Shown one piece after another: positions 1 through 6,236 of a stretch of DNA of 22,335 nucleotides; positions within the stretch are counted from its first letter, which is position 1, and each line of letters begins with the position of its first letter. The notes under the pieces were generated by a model. That model was given only the letters and a program-made list of their open reading frames with translations, was not told where the DNA came from and did not search any database. This stretch comes from an uncultured Ignavibacteria bacterium. GTDB lineage: Bacteria > Bacteroidota > Ignavibacteria > Tepidaquicellales > Tepidaquicellaceae. Location of the stretch: assembly GCA_937974175.1 (NCBI GenBank), contig CALJIG010000085.1:1-22335 (forward strand), in the 5' to 3' direction. The translations under genes were made by a program, and so were the position numbers.

Positions 1-24
1 TTATTTTAATAATTATAAAAAAAT

Positions 25-1359
25 ATGAAATCAAAAATTCTTCTCTTAGTAATTTTAATTCTCTCTTCAGTAAATGCATTTGCGCAGTTGAACACTCCCT
101 CGATTGCAGTATCAAATGTAACATGGGGAAGCTTTACGCTAACGCTATCGAATACATCTTCAGGAATTCAGAATACAAGATGGATAATTCGCGAAACCGC
201 TGCCGATACAGTAATGGATACATGGTGGAATCAGTGCGATACAGCAGGCGCGTGGATATCGTTTCCTTTTACAGCAGACCAGAATGACTTAACGGTAAAA
301 AATATTTTAGGCTGTAAGCCGGGGCAATCATACACGGCTAATGCAATGTACAATAACGGAGTGATATGGTCGCCCTCAAGCAATGTAATTAATTTCACAA
401 CAAGCGCAGAACCTGTGCTGACAGGTGCGGATACTCTTCACGTAGTTCTGTGGGGTCACTCATTACTTGACTACGGAGACCAGTGTATGCTGAGAACTTT
501 GATAAGATGCGGCAATGAAGATTATAATTACGCGGATAACATTGCGCACATGCTTCAGACTGCTCTGAGAATTTCCACAGGTAAAAAAATATCGGTGATA
601 AACAGGGGAGTGAACGGCTCGCAGCACTCTGACTGGTATAACGATTATCATAATGAATATATGCCGGGCGGAAGATATGCCGACCATAATGCCTACCCGA
701 TAGCAGTATTTTTCTTCGGAGCAAACAATGCGCATAACGGATACCCTGCAGCAAGCTTCGGCAATGATATGAGAAACAATATAAGCTTTCTTAACGGGCT
801 TGGAGTGAAAGTTGTTTATAATTCAATCCATCACACAAAGGAAAGTTTTGTAGATGCCGGCACGCAGATAGCATACAGGGATATGTGGAATACAGTGATG
901 AATGAAAATTCAGCTAACCCTAAAGTAAGAAGAGGAGTGGATTTATATTCGCTGTTCAATTCGAATGAAAGCAGATATTTAGGCGCAGATAAAGTTCACC
1001 CTGATTTATCTGAAGGTATGAATGAAGTTGCAAGGCAGCTTGCGCCGATTGTTCAGACAGTGACCAGTGTAAAAAAAATTGAAGGATTTGTGCCGGGCAG
1101 TTTTGAGCTGTATCAAAATTTCCCGAATCCTTTTAATCCTTCGACAAGCATAAGATACAGCATAAATAAAGCGGACTTTGTGAACTTAACAGTGTATGAT
1201 ATGAACGGAAGAGAAGTGAATAAATTAATTTCAGAAAACCAGGGAATAGGATTTTACGAAGTAAACTTTGATGCTGCGAGCCTTGCAAGCGGAATTTATT
1301 TTTATAAGCTGGAGACGGGAAGTTTCAGTGAAGTAAAAAAGATGTCATTAGTGAAATAA
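25..1359 (+). CDS. SGNH/GDSL-hydrolase-like protein with T9SS type A sorting domain
   Basis: A 444-aa secreted protein. Residues 1-20 are a signal peptide (Lys-rich start, Leu/Ile core, cleavage after AFA). Residues about 22-128 look like a fibronectin III-type beta domain ending in NFTTSAEP. Residues about 138-343 carry SGNH-hydrolase blocks: G-H-S at 144-146 (candidate Ser146 nucleophile), a block II-like Gly/Asn at 195-198, G-A-N at 232-234, and D-x-x-H at 322-325 (candidate Asp322/His325). Residues about 359-444 are a T9SS C-terminal domain with NFPNPFNP and a Gly-Ile-Tyr-Phe-Tyr-Lys ending. From family knowledge such enzymes are esterases or carbohydrate deacetylases, and the sorting domain directs export across the outer membrane. 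The substrate cannot be read. The ATG at 25 directly precedes the signal peptide. Only 24 bases lie upstream, so its promoter is outside the window. Confidence 0.85.
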   Translation: MKSKILLLVILILSSVNAFAQLNTPSIAVSNVTWGSFTLTLSNTSSGIQNTRWIIRETAADTVMDTWWNQCDTAGAWISFPFTADQNDLTVKNILGCKPGQSYTANAMYNNGVIWSPSSNVINFTTSAEPVLTGADTLHVVLWGHSLLDYGDQCMLRTLIRCGNEDYNYADNIAHMLQTALRISTGKKISVINRGVNGSQHSDWYNDYHNEYMPGGRYADHNAYPIAVFFFGANNAHNGYPAASFGNDMRNNISFLNGLGVKVVYNSIHHTKESFVDAGTQIAYRDMWNTVMNENSANPKVRRGVDLYSLFNSNESRYLGADKVHPDLSEGMNEVARQLAPIVQTVTSVKKIEGFVPGSFELYQNFPNPFNPSTSIRYSINKADFVNLTVYDMNGREVNKLISENQGIGFYEVNFDAASLASGIYFYKLETGSFSEVKKMSLVK

Positions 1360-1430
1360 AAAATAGTAAATAAAAATCATGTCTCAAAAAGCTTTAATCA
1401 TTTGCTCCCTCCTCTAAACACTAACAATAG

Positions 1431-1456
1431 CTCCTGTATGCAAATGCATACAGGAG
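1431..1456. terminator. Bidirectional terminator hairpin between convergent genes
   Basis: A perfect 11-bp inverted repeat (ctcctgtatgc / gcatacaggag) with loop AAAT at 1442-1445. It lies between the stop of the SGNH-hydrolase gene (1359) and the stop of the convergent gene (1480). The 3' flank on the + strand is T-rich (ttccttattatt), so it fits an intrinsic terminator, more convincingly for the + gene. Confidence 0.7.
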
Positions 1457-1479
1457 TTCCTTATTATTAACTAATGCTA

Positions 1480-2979
1480 TTAATATTGGTATACTTGTTT
1501 TGGTTTTTCGTAAAGCTCGTAGCATTTTTCGATAAGCCATTCTTTGGAAGGGATGGATTCGGTTTTATCGAGTTGATTTTTTAAATAAGAGGCATCATGT
1601 GTTTCGCTTTTTTCTTTTATCTTAGTAAGTTTCTCTACAAAAAGCAGGAATGACAATTCAGAATCTATTTTCTTTTTAGTCAACATTCGGCTTGCCCTGT
1701 TTAGCTTTTTATACAGGTTAATTTTATCAAGACATCGTATAAAGTCATTCATTTCATATAAGCATCTTACTTCAAGATTGTTTACTCTTGATTCATAAGT
1801 TTTGTCGTTTAATTTTACTTTATAAAGTGTTGTAAGGGTTTTCTGATAGGAGAAATTTAAAAAGTGATAATGAGCTTCAGTCAGAGCTTTAATATCATCA
1901 CGTACATCAGGATGCAGATATTTTGCATAACCTAAAAGCGATTTTATTTTTTCTTTATTTTTTAATGAGTCGTAATTTACAAGTAAGTTCAGATAACTGT
2001 CTCTTGGCAAGAATTCAGACTTACTGTCAACAAAAAGTTTCTTTTCAATAATCACTTCCTGCAGGCTTATATACTCTTTCGAAAACTCTTCAGTATTTTT
2101 TTCAATTTTTTTCTTTATTACACAATAAGATCTAAGGCAGTGCATGTGATAGTTTATATCATCGGTGCTCATTTTTCTCAGGTTTTCAAAAACTCCCTTT
2201 TTGTAGTCGTAATATTTCTGTTTGTTATTCAGATCATATATAGCTTCAAAAAAACAGTTGAGGAGCTTCAGGTATGAATCATATTTGTTATAAGGTTTCA
2301 CAATTGCAAAGAGACTATCTAATAGTCCTGACTTGTGAATTTTTTCAAACACATTATAGTCCTTGCTTGAATATGAAGTTGAGTAGTTAAAATTATTTAC
2401 GCATAAAGAAATAATTTCAGAAATATAGAAATTAGTAAGTGAAACTACTATATTTCTCAACACTGAAATATAGCTTTCAATTCGTTCTTTACGGTGATTT
2501 TTTCCGAACAAAATTACGAAGTTAGCTTTTTCAATTTCTACAAGATATTGTTTAAGAAAAAGATTGGAATCAAGATTATGAAATTGATTTATCTCTGCTC
2601 TTACTTCCTGTTCTTTTAAACTAAAAATATTTTTCAAAGATCTTTTCCGGAGTTCTTCGAGAAATACTGTATCGGGATAGATAGTATTTTTTTCAAAAGC
2701 AGTTTGTTTCATGTATGAAACTGAAAGCTTATATAACGCGCTTAACCCTTCATTTATTTTCCCATAGTTATAAGGTTTACCCGGATAAATTTTTTCAAAA
2801 ATTATTTCACGGGTAAAATTTTCATCTGTAAAAAAAGGATAATAATCTTTTATAACATCAAACAGCTCCAGAAGTTTTTTTCTCTTATTAAAATAAGGAG
2901 AGTCGATAAAGTTTCTGAAATTATTCAGCTCTTCCGGATTGAAAGTCTTTAGAATATCGAAAAGATGCGAATTTATCAA
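1480..2979 (-). CDS. Hypothetical alpha-helical protein, paralogue of the 13393-14802 protein, TTG start
   Basis: A 499-aa soluble protein with no signal peptide or TM segment. It is rich in Leu, Lys, Glu and Asn and reads as helical pairs throughout, possibly a TPR-like solenoid. The N-terminus (LFDILKTF..EEL..F..F..SP.FN, then YYP.F....FT...IF..IYP...YN) aligns closely with the 469-aa protein at 13393-14802, and both end in a (K/E).WL......E-type segment, so they are paralogues. The start is TTG at 2979, immediately after an in-frame TAA. It puts 13 residues up to the shared KTF, exactly as in the ATG-started paralogue, and the next in-frame ATG is about 90 codons in. I recall similar uncharacterised proteins in Bacteroidota, but know of no assigned function. 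Confidence 0.8.
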   Translation of the reverse strand: MINSHLFDILKTFNPEELNNFRNFIDSPYFNKRKKLLELFDVIKDYYPFFTDENFTREIIFEKIYPGKPYNYGKINEGLSALYKLSVSYMKQTAFEKNTIYPDTVFLEELRKRSLKNIFSLKEQEVRAEINQFHNLDSNLFLKQYLVEIEKANFVILFGKNHRKERIESYISVLRNIVVSLTNFYISEIISLCVNNFNYSTSYSSKDYNVFEKIHKSGLLDSLFAIVKPYNKYDSYLKLLNCFFEAIYDLNNKQKYYDYKKGVFENLRKMSTDDINYHMHCLRSYCVIKKKIEKNTEEFSKEYISLQEVIIEKKLFVDSKSEFLPRDSYLNLLVNYDSLKNKEKIKSLLGYAKYLHPDVRDDIKALTEAHYHFLNFSYQKTLTTLYKVKLNDKTYESRVNNLEVRCLYEMNDFIRCLDKINLYKKLNRASRMLTKKKIDSELSFLLFVEKLTKIKEKSETHDASYLKNQLDKTESIPSKEWLIEKCYELYEKPKQVYQY

Positions 2980-3087
2980 TTATCTCTATTTTATTTTTCC
3001 TGTCTAAAATTATGTAAAATTTAATTAAAAAACCACAAATTAATCTTTGAAAGGGTAACTCTCATTTTATTTTTTTTAGTAAAAAGT

Positions 3088-3119
3088 TTTGCAATTAGAA
3101 GCAATCATCTATAATATTG
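3088..3119 (+). promoter_or_regulatory. Promoter-like TTTG-N20-TAATATTG before the small secreted peptide
   Basis: TTTG at 3088-3091 and TAATATTG at 3112-3119 are separated by 20 nt. This matches the Bacteroidota housekeeping consensus (TTTG about 19-21 nt upstream of TAnnTTTG) with one mismatch. An overlapping TATAAT lies at 3110-3115. Predicted transcription would start near 3126, giving a leader of about 14 nt with the Shine-Dalgarno in it. This also excludes the upstream in-frame start at 3089. Confidence 0.5.
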
Positions 3120-3139
3120 TTAAAACCCTGGAGGAACAA

Positions 3140-3358
3140 ATGAAATTTATTAAATTATCTGTACTGGCCCTAGTAGTAACTGTTTTCTCGTTCATAACAA
3201 GCCCCATAGACGCTAAAACGACAACTACTGCTACACAATTTACTTTAAATCAAGATTCAAACAATGAGGCGATTAAGTATGTAGTTATTGATGGAGATTT
3301 GTATGTAGTGCATTATGATGATGACGGGCGTATAATGTTAATAGAGCCCGCAGAATAA
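3140..3358 (+). CDS. Small secreted protein, unknown function
   Basis: A 72-aa precursor. The start is set at the ATG at 3140 because GGAGG (3130-3134) lies 5 nt upstream and the next residues form a signal peptide: K-F-I-K-L-S, a Leu/Val/Ala core, and a likely cleavage after PIDA at residue 25. An in-frame upstream start at 3089 would spoil the signal peptide and overlap the promoter. The mature part of about 47 aa has a Thr-rich start (KTTTTATQFTLNQDSNNE), then alternating beta-type sequence (YVVIDGDLYVVHYDDDGRIMLIEPAE). It has no Cys and is acidic overall. I do not recognise a family. It may be co-transcribed with the ORF starting at 3406, because no hairpin lies between them. Confidence 0.65.
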   Translation: MKFIKLSVLALVVTVFSFITSPIDAKTTTTATQFTLNQDSNNEAIKYVVIDGDLYVVHYDDDGRIMLIEPAE

Positions 3359-3405
3359 CTGAATTTTTTTTTTATAATACCCCCTTCTAAATTAAAAGAC
3401 TTATT

Positions 3406-3591
3406 ATGTTCAAATGCTGGATTTACATCTCGGGGGAAGAACAAAATTCTCATTGCTCTGCTGAGCAAGTATCCGAAAAAGCGGAAGTTTACAATAAAAG
3501 TAACAAAGAAGCCGAATCTAAAAAAATTGACTCATATATTCCGGGTATGAGAAGGTTCGGATTTTTTGACAGGTTTATAAATTTTTCGTAG
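3406..3591 (+). CDS. Possible 61-aa orphan protein
   Basis: An ATG-started 61-codon ORF located 47 nt after the small secreted protein and just before two tandem terminator-like hairpins. Codon use (AAA, GAA, AAT, TCT) resembles the neighbours. The peptide has W/I/Y at its start, a Lys/Glu/Ser-rich middle and an aromatic-rich tail with GFFDRFINF. There is no signal peptide. The spacing of its opening, the central YN and the IPG vaguely recalls a GIY-YIG domain, but the catalytic signature is absent, so at best it would be a decayed relative. No clear Shine-Dalgarno is present. It may be a real small gene or a chance ORF in a 373-bp gap. Confidence 0.35.
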   Translation: MFKCWIYISGEEQNSHCSAEQVSEKAEVYNKSNKEAESKKIDSYIPGMRRFGFFDRFINFS

Positions 3592-3613
3592 TTCAATAAA
3601 AGGTGTCATTCAT

Positions 3614-3654
3614 CTGTTGCCGAAGGTTATGTGCCACTCCCCCTTTGGCAACGG
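3614..3654 (+). terminator. Terminator-like hairpin
   Basis: An inverted repeat of 13 bp including two G-U pairs (3614-3626 with 3642-3654; core gttgccgaagg / cctttggcaac), followed by ATTTTT. It lies just downstream of the 61-codon ORF and fits an intrinsic terminator on the + strand. It forms a tandem pair with the next hairpin. Confidence 0.55.
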
Positions 3655-3664
3655 ATTTTTAACT

Positions 3665-3697
3665 AAAAAGGCTTATCTCTTACCGATAAGCCTTTTT
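3665..3697. terminator. Bidirectional intrinsic terminator
   Basis: A perfect 13-bp stem (aaaaaggcttatc at 3665-3677 with gataagccttttt at 3685-3697) and a 7-nt loop. It is A-tailed on one side and T-tailed on the other, so it can terminate from both directions. It separates the + genes at 3140-3591 from the - gene that ends at 3732. Confidence 0.85.
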
Positions 3698-3731
3698 GTA
3701 TTTACGAAATCACGTTAAAACTAGTGCTGAA

Positions 3732-5249
3732 CTATTTCGGCGGGGCAGGCGGATTTATATTTATCGTCTTCAGCATTGCATCAACAATAGGTTTGTACTG
3801 ATCATAATTCTGTTTTCTTACCTGTACATTTATAGAGAGCTTATCAGCTTTTAAAAACATGTAGTATCTTACCGATGTATATCCAGCAAGAGTCCTAGGC
3901 TCACCCACATAAGCAGTTATAGTGCTGTCGTTAACAGGGAATAATGTTTTGGTATCTGAAGCTTTGAATTCTTCTTTGCCTGCATTATCGATACTAATGA
4001 ATACATTGATTGTTCCTTTAGGAGCTGAGGTATCGGCAAGGGCAATGCCTTTTGAATCTGCATTTATCTCTGATAAATAATTTGCCAGTGCCCAGTTTTT
4101 TGGGAATACCATTTTTAAGCCAAAGACCTGATCATTCAATTCTGTTTTAAGAGAGTCAGGAATATTATTATTAGCTGTTTTGATTGAATCAGCTTTTCGT
4201 AAGCTGTCATTTCCTGCCTGTAATTTTCTTAATGAATCTAACTGCCTTGTAGCATCATTTGTTAAATTCGTATCCTGCGGAATATTTACCTTTGGTCTTG
4301 TTATTTTCGGAGCCTTGATAATATTTCTTGTAATAGTCGGCGGGGCTAATTTATCAGGAACAGTTCCGTCAGTCTTAGGTTCTTCTTTTGGTTTATTAGG
4401 GTCTTCGTATTCTTTAAAATTTATCTTTGTAGGAATATCGTTTAAGATTATAAGTCTTTGTTCCGGCTGAATGGTCTTCGTTTCTGTCTTACCATAAAAA
4501 TTATAAAATAAGAGAGCGGATATACATGCAAATATAACAGCGGATATAATTCCGATAGTCATATTTCTTCTGTAAACTAGTCGACTGAGATGGAAAGGAT
4601 TTTTCTTCCCGATTTTTTCCTGAAGTAATTCATCTTCAGTTAAAGGAATTATCGGCTCATCAGGTCTGCCTAAATCAACAGGCATAATGAGATTTTCAAC
4701 TGCGGGATTCGGAGTAAAACCAACAGGCTGTACTAACTGCCCGTTTTCATCTTTTTTTTTTTCTACGATTAATTCGCCTGTGTTCGGGTCAATAGATATT
4801 ATTATTTCTACCTCCTGAACCTCTTCGCCGGGCTTTGGGTGGAGATATAAACGATTGCTCTGCGTTTCGGATAAGGACTTTGTGTCCTTCACTGAGCAGT
4901 CAATGTTTACACCTTTTCTGGTCTTAACTCTTATCCTTAATAAATTTTCGTTTATTAAGTTTATCTGGTAATTGCTTTCGCCTGCGGCGGCAGCTTGTAT
5001 TTTCTGAACGGGTTCTTCTTTTACTTCCTCTTCTGTTTTTGTTTCTTTTGTTTCAATAACAGTTTCAGAAATTTCAGAAGTTTCTTTATTATTCTCTATT
5101 ACTTCTTCAGATTTACTTTTATTCTCATTGTTGACAACATTTTTCGATTCGTAATTATCAATATCATCCAGAATACTTTGTTCAAGAGTTTTGGTTTCCT
5201 TACGGTTTATGTCTTTTTCGTCGGTATTTTCTGTCAAATTATCCTTCAT
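3732..5249 (-). CDS. Membrane-anchored protein with disordered acidic N-terminus and C-terminal PsbP/DcrB-like region, unknown function
   Basis: 505 aa with no N-terminal signal. Residues 1-85 are Glu/Lys/Asn/Thr-rich and probably disordered. Residues about 92-165 look beta-rich (alternating hydrophobics, with a Leu-His-Pro-Lys-Pro-Gly-Glu-Glu turn). A single TM helix lies at about 231-250 after a basic stretch (RLVYRRN), giving an N-in topology. Then come a Pro-rich linker (about 283-325, containing KEEPKTDG and TRPK) and Asp-Ser-Leu-Arg-Lys repeats. The C-terminal part (about 373-500) begins GLKMVFPKNW and ends IVDAMLKTININ, a layout like PsbP/DcrB/MOG1-type alpha/beta domains; this is inference. 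The TM-plus-Pro-rich order recalls TonB-type proteins, but no TonB C-terminal domain is seen. It is divergent from pdxH across the cloverleaf-bearing gap, and its 3' side is closed by the 3665-3697 terminator. Confidence 0.75.
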   Translation of the reverse strand: MKDNLTENTDEKDINRKETKTLEQSILDDIDNYESKNVVNNENKSKSEEVIENNKETSEISETVIETKETKTEEEVKEEPVQKIQAAAAGESNYQINLINENLLRIRVKTRKGVNIDCSVKDTKSLSETQSNRLYLHPKPGEEVQEVEIIISIDPNTGELIVEKKKDENGQLVQPVGFTPNPAVENLIMPVDLGRPDEPIIPLTEDELLQEKIGKKNPFHLSRLVYRRNMTIGIISAVIFACISALLFYNFYGKTETKTIQPEQRLIILNDIPTKINFKEYEDPNKPKEEPKTDGTVPDKLAPPTITRNIIKAPKITRPKVNIPQDTNLTNDATRQLDSLRKLQAGNDSLRKADSIKTANNNIPDSLKTELNDQVFGLKMVFPKNWALANYLSEINADSKGIALADTSAPKGTINVFISIDNAGKEEFKASDTKTLFPVNDSTITAYVGEPRTLAGYTSVRYYMFLKADKLSINVQVRKQNYDQYKPIVDAMLKTININPPAPPK

Positions 5250-5399
5250 TTACTAAAGCCCTAAATTTAGTCATCTTAAATTTAAGATTAAATTCATTCT
5301 TTAATATTTTTAATCCCAAAATCGGGTGTTAAGTTCCATCAGTTTACGTGAAATTTTTAATAAGTTTTCAAATTGCAGCAAATTTTGGCATTTTGTGCA

Positions 5400-5512
5400 G
5401 GGGGCGCCCTCCCGCTCCGATTTCATCGGAGCGGCTGAAGCAGAAATAAATCAGACTCCGTCTGATTTATTTCTGCAACAGGTCCCGCCTCCGGCGGGAC
5501 GAGGGCGCCCCC
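5400..5512. repeat. 113-nt cloverleaf palindrome forming a perfect four-way junction
   Basis: Four nested or adjacent perfect inverted repeats account for every base. The outer stem is 12 bp (gggggcgccctc 5400-5411 with 5501-5512). Arm 1 is 10 bp with loop TTC (5412-5421/5425-5434). Arm 2 is a 17-bp AT-rich stem with loop TCC (5440-5456/5460-5476), extended by a CTG/CAG pair across an AA/AA internal loop to 5435-5481. Arm 3 is 8 bp with loop TCC (5482-5489/5493-5500). No unpaired base remains at the junction. The outer stem, arm 1 and arm 3 are very GC-rich in an AT-rich genome. It lies between two divergent gene starts, so it is not an ordinary terminator. A REP/MITE-like mobile palindrome is the likeliest class, but no second copy is in the window. 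Confidence 0.85.
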
Positions 5513-5515
5513 CGT

Positions 5516-5543
5516 TTGCTATATATCAATTATTGAATATAAT
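5516..5543 (+). promoter_or_regulatory. Possible pdxH promoter beside the cloverleaf
   Basis: TTGCTA (5516-5521) and TATAAT (5538-5543) are spaced 16 nt apart, about 57 nt upstream of the pdxH ATG. They begin 3 nt outside the cloverleaf. This is a sigma70-like match only, and TATAAT is easy to find by chance in this AT-rich gap. The rest of the gap (5250-5399) shows no gene or clear motif. Confidence 0.3.
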
Positions 5544-5600
5544 ATCTCGTCTTTTCTTACGAATTTTATACGTGCATTTATTAAAATCAAAAACAACATT

Positions 5601-6236
5601 ATGAATTACGCAGATCAGAGAAGAGAGTACATTTCAAAAGAATTTGATATTAAAGATACAGAAAAAAATCCTTTTGCACAGTTTGAAAAATGGTTTGGTG
5701 AAGCAATGGAAATTGACCCGCAGGATACAAATGCGTTTATGCTTTCAACATGCTCTAAAGAAGGAAAACCTTCATCAAGAATTATGCTGTTAAAAGGAGT
5801 AGATGATAAGGGCTTTGTTTTTTATACAAACTATCTCGGAAGAAAAAGCAAGGAGCTTATTGAAAATCCTTTTGCTTCAATATTATTTTTCTTTAAAGAG
5901 CTTCACAGACAGATAAGAATTGAAGGCAGGATTGAAAAAGTCACACGCGAAGAATCAGCCGAGTATTTTCATTCACGCCCGGTGGAAAGCCAGGTCGGCG
6001 CATGGGCTTCCATCCAAAGCTCAAAAATAGAAAGCCGCGAATCGTTGGAAAAAAAATTCAAAGATTACGATAAGGAGTACGAGGGAAAAGAAGTTCCGCT
6101 TCCTGATTACTGGGGCGGTTTCAGATTAATTCCAGATTATTTTGAATTCTGGCAGGGCAGAGAGAGCAGACTGCATGACAGAATATCCTATGAAAAAGAA
6201 AATGATTCATGGGTACAATCACGACTTTCGCCTTGA
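5601..6236 (+). CDS. pdxH: Pyridoxamine/pyridoxine 5'-phosphate oxidase
   Basis: 211 aa, full length for PdxH. The enzyme is an FMN-dependent cytosolic oxidase that converts PNP or PMP to pyridoxal 5'-phosphate, the last step of PLP synthesis or salvage. Family motifs are visible: N-terminal RREY; P-F-x-Q-F-x-x-W at 24-31; the SSRIMLLKG FMN-binding block at 58-66; YTNYLGRKS at 75-83; RQIRIEG at 103-109; the YFHSRP...QVGAWAS block at 122-137; WGGFRL at 171-176; FWQGRESRLHDR at 183-194 (substrate-binding Arg-Leu-His-Asp); and the C-terminal RLSP. The ATG at 5601 gives the expected N-terminus. No Shine-Dalgarno is seen. The last 18 bp overlap the 3' end of the convergent antiporter gene. The product would supply cofactor to PLP enzymes such as those at 16171 and 18036. 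Confidence 0.97.
   Translation: MNYADQRREYISKEFDIKDTEKNPFAQFEKWFGEAMEIDPQDTNAFMLSTCSKEGKPSSRIMLLKGVDDKGFVFYTNYLGRKSKELIENPFASILFFFKELHRQIRIEGRIEKVTREESAEYFHSRPVESQVGAWASIQSSKIESRESLEKKFKDYDKEYEGKEVPLPDYWGGFRLIPDYFEFWQGRESRLHDRISYEKENDSWVQSRLSP

Noticed and set aside
395..754. Antisense open frames inside the SGNH-hydrolase gene
   Set aside because: No upstream signals and no domain pattern; they are shadows of a well-supported gene.
3089..3139. N-terminal extension of the small secreted protein
   Set aside because: The extension lies over the promoter, and the internal ATG at 3140 has a strong Shine-Dalgarno and a signal peptide.
5400..5512. tRNA gene reading of the cloverleaf
   Set aside because: The acceptor stem would be 12 bp, all loops are 3 nt, and there is no anticodon loop, TΨC sequence or CCA-type end.
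5326..5604. A 92-codon open frame across the gap before pdxH
   Set aside because: It starts at GTG, reads through all arms of the palindrome, overlaps the pdxH start and has no protein-like pattern. The palindrome explains the open frame.
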